From positions 345 to 21,711 of the forward strand of contig DNDO01000079.1 in assembly GCA_003484265.1 (NCBI GenBank): a DNA stretch of 21,367 nt, in the 5' to 3' direction. The stretch comes from Anaerolineae bacterium (lineage in GTDB: Bacteria > Chloroflexota > Anaerolineae > Anaerolineales > Villigracilaceae). Shown here in pieces: positions 1-8,073 of this stretch (positions within the stretch are counted from its first letter, which is position 1; each line of letters begins with the position of its first letter). The notes below the pieces were generated by a model that saw only the letters and a program-made list of their open reading frames with translations, was not told where the DNA came from and did not search any database. A program made the position numbers and the translations under genes.

Positions 1-202
1 CTTGAACCGCGCCCCCGTCGCGTAAGTCCACGACTGAGGTGAAGAGCCTATCTTCGGGGAGATTAAGTTCCTTAACCAGGGAATCCAGTTTTGTTTGGTC
101 GTTATCCAATAATGCCAGTGACGCGCCCATCTCGGCGAATGTTTTTGCTGTAAGACTTCCAAGGGCGCCAGTAGCGCCCGTAATGACGATAACCTTGTCC
201 AT
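1..202 (-). CDS. Short-chain dehydrogenase/reductase, N-terminal part (cut by window edge)
   Basis: Only the first 67 residues are visible; the gene continues beyond base 1. They begin MDKVIVITGATGALGS, a Rossmann beta-alpha start with the glycine-rich nucleotide-binding motif TGATGALG (residues 8-15) of the SDR family. An acidic residue follows at the end of the second strand (ALLDNDQ, near residue 33), which would favour NAD(H) over NADP(H); this is an inference. The ATG lies 4 bases after the ribA stop codon, so it is almost certainly the last visible gene of the ribD-like/ribA operon. The substrate cannot be told from this fragment, and proximity to rib genes does not prove a role in flavin synthesis. 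Confidence 0.8.
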   Translation of the reverse strand, partial: MDKVIVITGATGALGSLTAKTFAEMGASLALLDNDQTKLDSLVKELNLPEDRLFTSVVDLRDGGAVQ

Positions 203-206
203 GTGA

Positions 207-965
207 TTACTCCTGTATTGCGATCGCCTGTTCTTCGGTCATCCCTTTGATATAAGGACGGTCGGATTGCTCGGGCAGGTGCTGCTTTCCGCGGAAGTCG
301 ATCATATGCCCGGACTTGGCGGCTTTGGTCTCGAGGTAGAACTTGTTATGTTCGTTGGCATCCATGATATGCGGGATGCGCTGTGCAACCTCGATGCCGT
401 ATTGCGTAAGCTGGTTGATCTTCTTCGGGTTGTTGGTCATCAACTGTACTGAATCGATCTTGAGCGATTTGAGCATATGTGCCGCAACCGCATAATCGCG
501 CTCGTCGTCGCGGAAGCCCAATGCGATGTTTGCCTCAACGGTATCGAGACCGTCATCCTGTAATTCGTACGCGCGGATCTTGTTTATGAGACCGATACCA
601 CGTCCCTCCTGCCGAAGGTACAGCACCATGCCGGTGTCCATTTTTCCGATGGCTGTCAATGAGGCTTCCAATTGATCGCGGCAGTCACAGCGTAATGAGC
701 CAATGGCATCGCCTGTCAGGCATTCTGAATGTAGACGCACAGGCACATCCTTTGCGCCGATCACGTCGCCTTTCGTGATGGCAACGTGTTCCTTACCGTC
801 ACGGTTATTCTCAAATGCAATGATATGAAAATCGCCGAAGCGCGTGGGCAGTTCCGCCAGCGCTACGATTCGCACACAGACCTTGTCCTTGCCAAAGCCT
901 TCGCATTCATGGTTTGGGTCCTGCTCGAGGAGCAGGTCGAATTTATTATGTATGGTTGTCGTCAT
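207..965 (-). CDS. ribA: GTP cyclohydrolase II
   Basis: Catalyses the first committed step of riboflavin synthesis: GTP is opened to 2,5-diamino-6-ribosylamino-4(3H)-pyrimidinone 5'-phosphate with release of formate and pyrophosphate. The family signature is complete. The zinc ligands are Cys82, Cys93 and Cys95 in SECLTGDAIGSLRCDC. The catalytic loop LRQEGRGIGL follows at 117-126, and then GFRDDERDYAVAA. At 252 residues it is longer than the E. coli enzyme (about 196), with roughly 40 extra residues at each end. No 3,4-dihydroxy-2-butanone-4-phosphate synthase domain is fused to it. Its ATG overlaps the stop of the upstream reductase gene as ATGA (962-965), which suggests translational coupling. 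The product of RibA is a likely direct input to the pathway step encoded next door. No FMN riboswitch is visible upstream of the pair. Confidence 0.95.
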   Translation of the reverse strand: MTTTIHNKFDLLLEQDPNHECEGFGKDKVCVRIVALAELPTRFGDFHIIAFENNRDGKEHVAITKGDVIGAKDVPVRLHSECLTGDAIGSLRCDCRDQLEASLTAIGKMDTGMVLYLRQEGRGIGLINKIRAYELQDDGLDTVEANIALGFRDDERDYAVAAHMLKSLKIDSVQLMTNNPKKINQLTQYGIEVAQRIPHIMDANEHNKFYLETKAAKSGHMIDFRGKQHLPEQSDRPYIKGMTEEQAIAIQE

Positions 966-1675
966 TTTGACCTCTCTAATTTATAGTGTAACAAAACACC
1001 GCCTTCATCCCAGTTCTCAACATGGATCAATTTCAAGGGGACAGCTTCGATTCTTTCCAAGCCGACGCCTGCCGCCATCGTGGGAGCCTTTTCTCCCCCA
1101 AAGATCATCGGCGCCACATATGCGGATACTTCATCCACGAGACCCAATCTTATCAGTTCAAAATTGAGCGTTCCCCCGCCTTCGACCATCAGCCGTTTGA
1201 TTCCCAGGCCCTGCAATGCCTGCATCATCTCACTTAAGTTCACTCGTTCACCGTCATGGACAAATACTTCCACGTTTTGCTCACGGAGTGACGCAAGTTC
1301 CTCTTTAGATGTGCGTTGTGTTGTGAATATTACTATGCGCGCGCCGCCCTCTTGTAAGAACTTTGAATGAGTTTTAAGTTTTGCCTCTGAAACAACCCCC
1401 ACCTTGATCGGATTCGGCGCAAGTCCGCGCGCGATTCTCTCCTCACGCAACGCTTCTGACTTGACCGTCAACTTTGGGTCTTCATCGAGAAGGGTCCGTC
1501 CGCCGACCATAACCGCATCTGACTCTGCGCGCAGTCTATCCACGCGGTCCTTGTCACGCTGAGACGATATTCCCGCCCCCTTGCGCGCGAACGTGTCTAT
1601 CTTGCCGTCGGCTGTCATAGCAACATTGATGAATACAAATGGGCGTGTCACCCTCTTATTGTAATTCCAAATCAT
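962..1675 (-). CDS. Stand-alone RibD-type pyrimidine reductase
   Basis: A 237-residue protein matching only the C-terminal reductase half of bifunctional RibD (dihydrofolate-reductase-like fold, NADPH-dependent). Visible motifs are FINVAMTADGKI (15-26), VMVGGRTLLDEDPKLTV (55-71), the glycine-rich MVEGGGTLNFELI (163-175) and APMIFGGEKAPT (188-199). There is no zinc deaminase domain, so this resembles archaeal/fungal RIB7-type or single-domain reductases. These reduce the ribosylamino group of the pyrimidine intermediate to ribitylamino in riboflavin synthesis. Coupling to ribA by an ATGA overlap supports that role. The deaminase must be encoded elsewhere or be replaced. No strong Shine-Dalgarno sequence precedes the ATG. 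It starts 47 bases after the stop of the upstream glycosyltransferase and may be cotranscribed with it. A related reductase acting on another pterin or pyrimidine cannot be excluded. Confidence 0.85.
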   Translation of the reverse strand: MIWNYNKRVTRPFVFINVAMTADGKIDTFARKGAGISSQRDKDRVDRLRAESDAVMVGGRTLLDEDPKLTVKSEALREERIARGLAPNPIKVGVVSEAKLKTHSKFLQEGGARIVIFTTQRTSKEELASLREQNVEVFVHDGERVNLSEMMQALQGLGIKRLMVEGGGTLNFELIRLGLVDEVSAYVAPMIFGGEKAPTMAAGVGLERIEAVPLKLIHVENWDEGGVLLHYKLERSK

Positions 1676-1722
1676 GTCCCAGGAAAAACAGGAAGCGTGC
1701 AGGTATCAATGAACATCAATCC

Positions 1723-2805
1723 TTAGATAGATACAAACTCCATGAACTTTTGTATAAAATGCGTCTTTTCGAATCTTCGTGAATTCTGCACGAGATCGGG
1801 GACATGAAAATTGGTGTGGCTTCGTTCATGCCTTTGCAATGCATCGATCAGGCCTTCTGCCGATTGCTCTATAAAAAATATCCCGGTTTTTTCAGTGACC
1901 GTTTCTAATGCGCCGCCCTTCTCATATGCAATGACGGGGCATCCCGCTGCCTGCGCCTCGACAATGGCAATCCCAAAATCCTCCTCGGTGGCACAGACAA
2001 ATCCGCGCGCTTTCCCAAGATATTCAGCAACCTTCTCATCAGGTTGATATTCCAGGAATCGAATGTTTGATTTCGCCATAGATTTCAACCGCGGCAATTC
2101 CGGTCCTTCGCCGATGATGACCAATGGCAGATTTAGTTGTGAAAAAGCCCTGACGATAATATCCACTCGTTTGTGCGCGACCAGCCTGGTCACCGTTATA
2201 TAAAAATCATCACGCTCATGTGCTGGTTTGAACCTGTCCGTTTCGACGGGAGGGTAGATGACAATAGCATCGCGCTTGTAGGCATTCGCTATCCGCGTGG
2301 AAACTGCCTGGGAGATCGCGGCAAATTGATGGACGCGCGATGCGGCTCTTTTATCCCATGCGCGAAACCAATGCAACAATCGGCTGATGAGCGGATTGTT
2401 GCGGGAACGAGTCCCGTCAATATTAATGTCTGTCCACGCGTAACGCATCGGGGTATAGGTGTAGGAGACATGACGGGCGCCGTTGAAGTTCCGCACGCCG
2501 TGCGCCACAGCGTAGCTGAATGAGACGATGATCTCGTATTCTCTCAGGTCGAACAGTTCGACCGCGTGAGACATAAGAGGCAAAAACATACGATGATGTT
2601 TATGCGCCAATGGGAGACGGTTGATGTACGATGTTTTCACACTGCGATCTGCAATCGGCGTGCAGGAAAAAACATCCTTGTTGTAAACGAGCGTGAAGAG
2701 CTCCGCACTCGGGAATGCCTCGAGCGCAGTGAAGAGCACTTTTTCACCACCGCCAAGAGACGGCAGCGAATCGATCACGAATGCAATTCTAGGTTCAGAT
2801 TTCAT
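1723..2805 (-). CDS. GT4-family glycosyltransferase
   Basis: A 360-residue GT-B-fold retaining glycosyltransferase, predicted cytosolic or membrane-peripheral. The N-terminal acceptor domain begins RIAFVIDSLPSLGGGEKVLF, with the GGGE loop typical of the family. The C-terminal nucleotide-sugar domain includes YITVTRLVAHKRVDIIVRAF (202-221), VIIGEGPELPRL and the E-x7-E motif from Glu275 to Glu283 (EDFGIAIVEAQAAG). The overall pattern resembles WbaZ-like mannosyltransferases of O-antigen clusters, but the sugar cannot be assigned from sequence. Its ATG lies inside the end of the upstream glycosyltransferase gene (11-base overlap, 2795-2805). It is therefore the fourth gene of a tightly coupled glycan operon and the last before the rib genes. 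Confidence 0.9.
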   Translation of the reverse strand: MKSEPRIAFVIDSLPSLGGGEKVLFTALEAFPSAELFTLVYNKDVFSCTPIADRSVKTSYINRLPLAHKHHRMFLPLMSHAVELFDLREYEIIVSFSYAVAHGVRNFNGARHVSYTYTPMRYAWTDINIDGTRSRNNPLISRLLHWFRAWDKRAASRVHQFAAISQAVSTRIANAYKRDAIVIYPPVETDRFKPAHERDDFYITVTRLVAHKRVDIIVRAFSQLNLPLVIIGEGPELPRLKSMAKSNIRFLEYQPDEKVAEYLGKARGFVCATEEDFGIAIVEAQAAGCPVIAYEKGGALETVTEKTGIFFIEQSAEGLIDALQRHERSHTNFHVPDLVQNSRRFEKTHFIQKFMEFVSI

Positions 2806-3790
2806 TTAAAGTGTTCCAGACCAGCTCTGCGGTATTTTGCCATGAAAAGTTTTTTACCCGGGCAAATCCCTTTTCTTTCAACAATAAGCGTATTTTATTG
2901 TCACTTAAACATTCTCGCATCGCATTGGCTAAACCATCGGGTTCTGATAAATCAAAAATCAAACCTGCATCTCCTATCGTTTCCGGTAAAGCGCCGCCAT
3001 TGGAAGCAACAACCGGCGTGCCGCAAGACATTGCTTCGATGGCCGGCAAACCAAAGCCTTCATCAAACGAAGGCAGGATAAACATTGCCGCTTTTGAATA
3101 CAAACCCGGCAGGTCCTCGTCAGTCACATAACCGAGAATCCGAACCCGTTCATCGACAGGAAAATTTATTTTGCCAAATACAGTTCCGACATCGCCTGCA
3201 ATGACAAGCCACAGGTCCGGATATTCTTTTTTGATCACGCGCCATGCACTCAAGAGAGCTTGTAAATTTTTTCGAGGTTGTAATGAACCAACAAAGAAAA
3301 TATACTGTTTTGGGAATTCATAGGTGCTTTGAACTGCATCAGGGTGAAAACGGGATGTGGCTACAGCATTCGGTGTCACGATCACGTCTCTAACTCCAAA
3401 CCGTTTTATTATTTTTTGTTTCACATATTCCGATGGCGTGAATATGACCTGCACCCTGCCTGCCAGCATCGGCAGGAATAAACGATACCACAAGGCAAAA
3501 CTTTTTCTGAACCATTCAGGATGTTCAAGCGGACTTAGGTCGTGGATGGTTAATGCCTGTCTGCGCACCATCAAAGGACCCGTGTTCGCAGCCGACCATA
3601 ATACAGATTCTGATCTTAACCTTGCAGGAAGCACAAACTGCTCCCAGAGGTGACCAGTCAATCCATTAGCCCGCGTCTTCTCCACCTGATAATTGTTCCT
3701 GAACAATTGAACGATCTCCCGCCCATATCTTTCCACGCCTGTAACTCGGCGCGAGAGGAACCGTCCGTTGACAACGATGTTACGAGTCAC
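2795..3790 (-). CDS. GT4-family glycosyltransferase (GTG start)
   Basis: A 331-residue GT-B glycosyltransferase. The N-terminus VNGRFLSRRVTGVERYGREI carries the short TGVERY loop of the GT4 subgroup. The donor-binding half shows IFFVGSLQPRKNLQALLSAW (164-183), WLVIAGD, and FDEGFGLPAIEAMSCGTPVV with the E-x7-E pair Glu244/Glu252. All expected GT4 motifs are intact. The start is a GTG at 3790, 11 bases inside the end of the large membrane-protein gene. A purine-rich stretch (AGGGCAGG) a short distance upstream could serve as a weak ribosome-binding site, and no nearby ATG fits better. Family members transfer sugars such as mannose, glucose or galactose from nucleotide or lipid-linked donors. 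The exact sugar here is unknown. Confidence 0.9.
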   Translation of the reverse strand: MTRNIVVNGRFLSRRVTGVERYGREIVQLFRNNYQVEKTRANGLTGHLWEQFVLPARLRSESVLWSAANTGPLMVRRQALTIHDLSPLEHPEWFRKSFALWYRLFLPMLAGRVQVIFTPSEYVKQKIIKRFGVRDVIVTPNAVATSRFHPDAVQSTYEFPKQYIFFVGSLQPRKNLQALLSAWRVIKKEYPDLWLVIAGDVGTVFGKINFPVDERVRILGYVTDEDLPGLYSKAAMFILPSFDEGFGLPAIEAMSCGTPVVASNGGALPETIGDAGLIFDLSEPDGLANAMRECLSDNKIRLLLKEKGFARVKNFSWQNTAELVWNTLNEI

Positions 3791-6700
3791 GCGCCGCCTG
3801 CCCTGCCCAGAGACCTAGCGCCAGCCCAAGCATGATTCGTCCAGGCGCGAGTGTCCATAGGTAATGATCGAAGATACTGATAATCCCAAGCCCTGTAAGC
3901 GTTGCACCAACCATGATTGCTTTCGGGGTACGCGCCTCGATAATATTCATTGCAATAATAAAATAAAGACCGAGAAAAAGAAGCAGGCCAACGATTCCCA
4001 GTTCTGATGAGACAAGCAAAAAGAGATTATGCACCGGCTCGATGATCGCGCCTTCAATGGCATAGCCTGCGAGTTCGATGATAAATGACCCGATCCCAAC
4101 CCCTGTTAGCGGATGAGCAAGAGTCATATTTAACGCCTGTTCCGTCAACCACGAACGGCCGAATGTGGATAGTTGTTCAGTGGCGACCGTCGAATTGCTG
4201 ACACGAGTCAACACCAGCTCACGAAGGGGAAAAAGTGTGAGAGTGATTGTCAACGCACTAACTGCAGCCAATAAAAAGATTCGTTTTCGGTTAAGATATT
4301 TTGACTTCAACATCAACACGCCGAGGAATATAGTGAGTCCCAGCCATGCGGAGCGGGAAAATGTCAAACCAACTAGGATGATGCACACAACGAACAATAA
4401 TAACGCTGGATAGTTTGGTTTATTACCTTTGAGAAAATAACTAACCGGTCCAAGCAGGGTGAGCAGGGCAAATCCGCCAAGGATGTTGGGATGTGGAAGT
4501 GTTCCATAGGCGCGGAGAATACGCAGACCGTTTTCCAATTGCACGACACTCGCACCGCGCATGGATGGATCGAGGAGTCCGGGCCATTTCATTTCCCATG
4601 GCTCGAGGAAAGCGGTTGACTGCATCGCAAACCCTGCAAAGCCTGCGGTGACCTGAATGCTCAATGCCGCACAAAGACCGAACATTGCGAACTTCCATGC
4701 TTCGTGCCAGTCACGCAGGGATAGGATGAGAAAAAAGACAAGCCAGAGGTGCAGGGATATATAGAGCGAGGTACGCCAGTCTGATGACCATACGGAACTG
4801 ATGGAAGAAAGAAAAAAGATTGAGAAAAGAATCCATTCAAAATTTGAAAATTTTAATTGGTGAGGCTTGGAGATTTTGGCAGATATCCAAAGAACGACTG
4901 CCAGCAAGGCAAGCCCATCGCTTAGGAAGAACAATGCATTGTCATAGGTAAAATATACCCGTGCATGCGAGAAGTCCCCGACAGTGCGGTATATCCAAAC
5001 ACATAATGCGGCAGGCAGCAGGAATATCGCAATCGAATACATTTTCCATATGACCCATTCCGCTTGAATGGGATACAAACGCAACATACCCAACGCGGAC
5101 GCGGTCACAAGCGCCAGCATCGGAAAAACTCCCCATGCAAATGATGCAATGGGTGGAGCAGCATAGGGTTCGACAGATTTAGGCAAAGATACGTTCAAAT
5201 TCTCGTAAACTAAAACGCCATTATCCAGTGTATTGGTTTTCTTCCAGCCTAATTCTTCAAGAAGCGGAACGAAGGGGCTGCGATGAATTACGCCCCAACG
5301 AAACGCTATTTCTTTCAGTGTATCCGGGTTCACAAATCCCCAGCGGACACCGTAATTGCCAGATGCTTTGAGGATGGGTTCAATGCCGCGCATCCATTCG
5401 GGCGCCCAAAAGGCAGTGTCGATTTGCCCGACGCCGCTGGTGCGCAATTCAGGGAGGGTTCGCGCAGTGTGATAACTACCGTCTATTGTGGATGCTTCTG
5501 TAAGTAAATTTAAATAAGCAAACTGATCGCCAAAGCCGAAGGTGACATACCTCCATTGCGAGTTGTTGCCCTCTTTCAGGAAATTGACGATGGGGTCCAT
5601 GTCAATGGACCTGGGCTGGATGGGAAACAGGACCGGCGTAAGCCAGACTCCCAAGGCTGTTATGGCAAAGAGGGAGAACGTCAGGGCTGGGAAAAAAATT
5701 ATTCGAGGTGAAGCAGGTCCCGGTTTGGATGTGAGGCGAAGCCTGTTCTTAAGTCCGATCAAAAGAATTCCGAAGAACGGAGTCAATGTCAGGCTCGCCC
5801 AAAATGCGAAGCGGTCATAGGTCAGCCATAGCCAGGCGTCGCCGAAAAAAAGGCGCGGCAAGGGAGTTGTCCCGCCGAGTCCGAATAGAAAAAAGATGAC
5901 GAATGATGCAAGCAGTCCGATGAAACGCGGATGCCATTTGCGAAAGAGTAAAGGTAGAACAAGAATCAGCGGACCATAAAGAGGGAAAAAGAAAATTGCA
6001 ACCGCAAGCCCGTCGGTCAGAAAGTTATGGCGTGAGAGGTGGTCGATGGGAGTTTGCATGATCTGGTTTGCACCCCATTGCCAGAACGGGAAGATGACGA
6101 GGAAACTGGTTAGGACCGCGGCGATAATAAAAAGTATCAGCCTAACTACATACCTGCTCTTCGACTGTGGCTGGGCTCGATACGCTCCGCCACTCGACCC
6201 TCGCCTCTGCTCAGCGCGGAACAGAATATTTATAAAGACCGCAAAAAACAAAAACGGCTGCACCATCAGCGTTGCATGATGCATCGCGATGGATGTTGTG
6301 ATCAGTGCAACGGACAATGTGAAGTTATGCATACCTCCATCGCGCAAATAACGGTTGAGGCTTGTCGCGGCAAATAACGCTGTGAGCGTGCTTGTCAGGA
6401 AAGGTAATTGACTGAAGACATGTGCGGAGACGTAGATCGGCATCAACAATGCAGACGCGAGGGCGGCATAGGATGCGGAGGTTCTGCCTGTAAATATCCT
6501 GCTGAATGCGTAGATGCCAAGCGGATACAAACTCGTGACAATCCATAGGATAAATGCAAACGCCCTCTCGAAACCCAGGATCGGTATAAACAACGCAACA
6601 AGTTGGTGTGTAAGCGGCGGGTATGATACGACGGTAAAGCCCGTGTACCAGCGCGTTTCCCACAACGAGAACCAGTTCTCCGCGTAGTGGTTGGCGAACA

Positions 6701-6809
6701 GCATGTGAGTGTACGCGTCATAACTCATGCGATAACGTGCGGTCAGGATAAAGATTCCGTGGCAGACGAATGCAATCAGAAAGGCAATGCGGACGCGGCG
6801 AGGAATCAT
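3780..6809 (-). CDS. Large membrane protein: GT-C-like N half joined to O-antigen ligase/Wzy-like C half
   Basis: A 1009-residue polytopic membrane protein with two recognisable halves. Residues 1 to about 390 form a hydrophobic bundle starting YRMSYDAYTHMLFANHYAEN and WYTGFTVVSYPPLTHQLVAL. This pattern is typical of GT-C-like or '6-pyruvoyl-tetrahydropterin synthase-related' membrane proteins. About 395-550 is a soluble domain. After further helices, residues from about 690 to the end resemble the O-antigen ligase/polymerase family (Wzy_C). They show RAYGTLPHPNILGGF (near 765-780), LTFSRSAWLG (near 815), HPLTGVGIGSF (near 897-907) and EPVHNLFLLVSSELGIVGLL (near 922-941). The likely job is joining or polymerising lipid-linked glycan at the outer face of the membrane, with sugar transfer by the N half. 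That is inferred from family resemblance. The start overlaps the upstream GT stop as ATGA. Residues about 197-217 are encoded by an inserted repeat. Confidence 0.82.
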   Translation of the reverse strand: MIPRRVRIAFLIAFVCHGIFILTARYRMSYDAYTHMLFANHYAENWFSLWETRWYTGFTVVSYPPLTHQLVALFIPILGFERAFAFILWIVTSLYPLGIYAFSRIFTGRTSASYAALASALLMPIYVSAHVFSQLPFLTSTLTALFAATSLNRYLRDGGMHNFTLSVALITTSIAMHHATLMVQPFLFFAVFINILFRAEQRRGSSGGAYRAQPQSKSRYVVRLILFIIAAVLTSFLVIFPFWQWGANQIMQTPIDHLSRHNFLTDGLAVAIFFFPLYGPLILVLPLLFRKWHPRFIGLLASFVIFFLFGLGGTTPLPRLFFGDAWLWLTYDRFAFWASLTLTPFFGILLIGLKNRLRLTSKPGPASPRIIFFPALTFSLFAITALGVWLTPVLFPIQPRSIDMDPIVNFLKEGNNSQWRYVTFGFGDQFAYLNLLTEASTIDGSYHTARTLPELRTSGVGQIDTAFWAPEWMRGIEPILKASGNYGVRWGFVNPDTLKEIAFRWGVIHRSPFVPLLEELGWKKTNTLDNGVLVYENLNVSLPKSVEPYAAPPIASFAWGVFPMLALVTASALGMLRLYPIQAEWVIWKMYSIAIFLLPAALCVWIYRTVGDFSHARVYFTYDNALFFLSDGLALLAVVLWISAKISKPHQLKFSNFEWILFSIFFLSSISSVWSSDWRTSLYISLHLWLVFFLILSLRDWHEAWKFAMFGLCAALSIQVTAGFAGFAMQSTAFLEPWEMKWPGLLDPSMRGASVVQLENGLRILRAYGTLPHPNILGGFALLTLLGPVSYFLKGNKPNYPALLLFVVCIILVGLTFSRSAWLGLTIFLGVLMLKSKYLNRKRIFLLAAVSALTITLTLFPLRELVLTRVSNSTVATEQLSTFGRSWLTEQALNMTLAHPLTGVGIGSFIIELAGYAIEGAIIEPVHNLFLLVSSELGIVGLLLFLGLYFIIAMNIIEARTPKAIMVGATLTGLGIISIFDHYLWTLAPGRIMLGLALGLWAGQAARDS
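6173..6200 (-). repeat. GTATCGAG-type palindromic repeat inside a coding sequence
   Basis: On the minus strand this 28-base segment reads GGGTCGAGTGGCGG, then AGCGTATCGAGCCC. The ends are inverted (GGGTCGA/TCGAGCCC with one mismatch). The element at 10433-10463 shows the same order: GGTC.AGT, GGCG.AGC, GTATCGAG.CC. The two are therefore copies of one dispersed family. Here it is translated in-frame as part of RRGSSGGAYRAQPQSK, a hydrophilic loop between hydrophobic segments of the large membrane protein. Confidence 0.7.
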
Positions 6810-8035
6810 GCCGGCCTCTTATTTACTGCCGGTAATGTGATCCGTTTGGGACTGCGCCTTTTCTCCAACGCCCGGTTGAAGGCGTGGATGTATTTCCGGC
6901 TGGTCTCTTGCGGACGTGTATGTTGAATGGCATTGAAGTTATGTAAAGCCTGCGCGCTTCTCTTTTCCTGCGAGTCGATCAACAGGCGGATCGATTCATA
7001 CAAACTTTTGACGTCGCCGCTTTTAAAAAACTCCACCTGCAAACCGCTTTCGCGGACCAGTTCACGGATTTCTTTTAAATTTGACGCGACAACCGGGCGT
7101 CCCCATGTCGCGGCTTGGTACAGAACACTCGATGAACCCGTAGAGGCAATGTATGGAAGGACAATGATTTTCGCGTGGCGGAAAAGATCTATCACCTTGT
7201 CTTCGGAGGTTAACCCCAGCCAATTTATGCTGATCATCCCATCGAAGCGGGCTCTCAGTTCGCGCGCATAACGCGGGAAGCGCGCATGTTCCGAGCCGGC
7301 AATGGTCAACTTCAACTTTGGGTATTCCAAACGCAACATCTGAAACGCCTCGACCAGCAATTCCAACCCTTTGAATGGAGCGAGCGTTGTAAAGAATAAC
7401 AATTCCTGTGAATCGGATTCTTCCAACAACTCCGGTTCATGGTATGCGCCGATCGGTATGTGGGCACAATCCACGTCGCGTGCCCTGAGCCAGTCCGCAT
7501 AGTGACGCATGGTAAGGCACAACAGGTCGGCTTGCGTTGCGATCGTCGTCAGCAATCGCGCTCCCATTTTTGCAAACGGACCGCCCGGCGCGTCCAGCGT
7601 GCGCAAGTCTGTCAGTTCGATCAACTCGTGCAGCGTGACCACAGTCGGGTATCCCATTCGCTGGACTAGCATGGGCGTTATCAAGCCTGACAGATTGACC
7701 AATGGAGACTTCCCGAAGACGCTCGCTCCCACATTGAACCAAACCAGATCAGGACTCAAACGCTTCACACCGGACAGAATAGCCTGCCTCGCTTTCAATT
7801 GGCCTGGCGCCCAGCAATACTCCAATTCAGTCGACCCGAGATGGTTGGGATGTTCCCCGTTGATATAAGACCCTGCTAAAACGGTGATACGCGAAAACAT
7901 CCCCGATTGCGCCAACGCGCGCGTGACATGATACCCATATTGTCCAATACCTGTAATAGCCGGGGGAAACGGACTGACGATGGTCAGATGCATGAATCGG
8001 TTTGACAGAACCTTTTGCGGGTTGTATAGTTCCAT
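6806..8035 (-). CDS. GT4-like glycosyltransferase with altered donor-site motif
   Basis: A GT-B-fold protein of 409 residues. The N-terminal motif TIVSPFPPAITGIGQYGYHV (residues 18-37) and the C-terminal block LFFTTLAPFKGLELLVEAF, LKLTIAGSEH, then GRPVVASNLKEIRELV place it with GT4 glycosyltransferases. The usual E-x7-E donor-site pair is absent. That stretch reads YIASTGSSSVLYQAATWG (about 295-315), with no glutamate at either position. Similar 'SSGVLH.A' variants occur in some GT4 subfamilies, so the protein may still be active. Two starts are possible: the ATG at 8035 and the ATG at 7993 (residue 15), which sits where family members usually begin (MHLTIVSPFPP). Neither has a clear Shine-Dalgarno sequence. 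It is the first gene of the minus-strand glycan operon and overlaps the next by ATGA. Confidence 0.85.
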   Translation of the reverse strand: MELYNPQKVLSNRFMHLTIVSPFPPAITGIGQYGYHVTRALAQSGMFSRITVLAGSYINGEHPNHLGSTELEYCWAPGQLKARQAILSGVKRLSPDLVWFNVGASVFGKSPLVNLSGLITPMLVQRMGYPTVVTLHELIELTDLRTLDAPGGPFAKMGARLLTTIATQADLLCLTMRHYADWLRARDVDCAHIPIGAYHEPELLEESDSQELLFFTTLAPFKGLELLVEAFQMLRLEYPKLKLTIAGSEHARFPRYARELRARFDGMISINWLGLTSEDKVIDLFRHAKIIVLPYIASTGSSSVLYQAATWGRPVVASNLKEIRELVRESGLQVEFFKSGDVKSLYESIRLLIDSQEKRSAQALHNFNAIQHTRPQETSRKYIHAFNRALEKRRSPKRITLPAVNKRPA

Positions 8036-8073
8036 GAATTAATACGCTCGATTTTAATCGATTGGATTTTCAT
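8036..8073. promoter_or_regulatory. Divergent intergenic region with perfect inverted repeat
   Basis: This 38-base gap separates the two divergent arms of the glycan cluster. At its centre is TCGATTTTAATCGA (8048-8061), a perfect 6+6 inverted repeat around two T. Overlapping -10-like hexamers lie in it back to back: TTTAAT on the plus strand (8053-8058) and TAAAAT on the minus strand (8056-8051). Each ends 15 bases from its start codon (8074 and 8035). No good -35 match is seen for either. Operator and promoter roles are inferred. Confidence 0.4.

Noticed and set aside
1676..1722. Possible FMN riboswitch before the rib genes
   Set aside because: The gap is only 47 bases and shows none of the conserved RFN helices.
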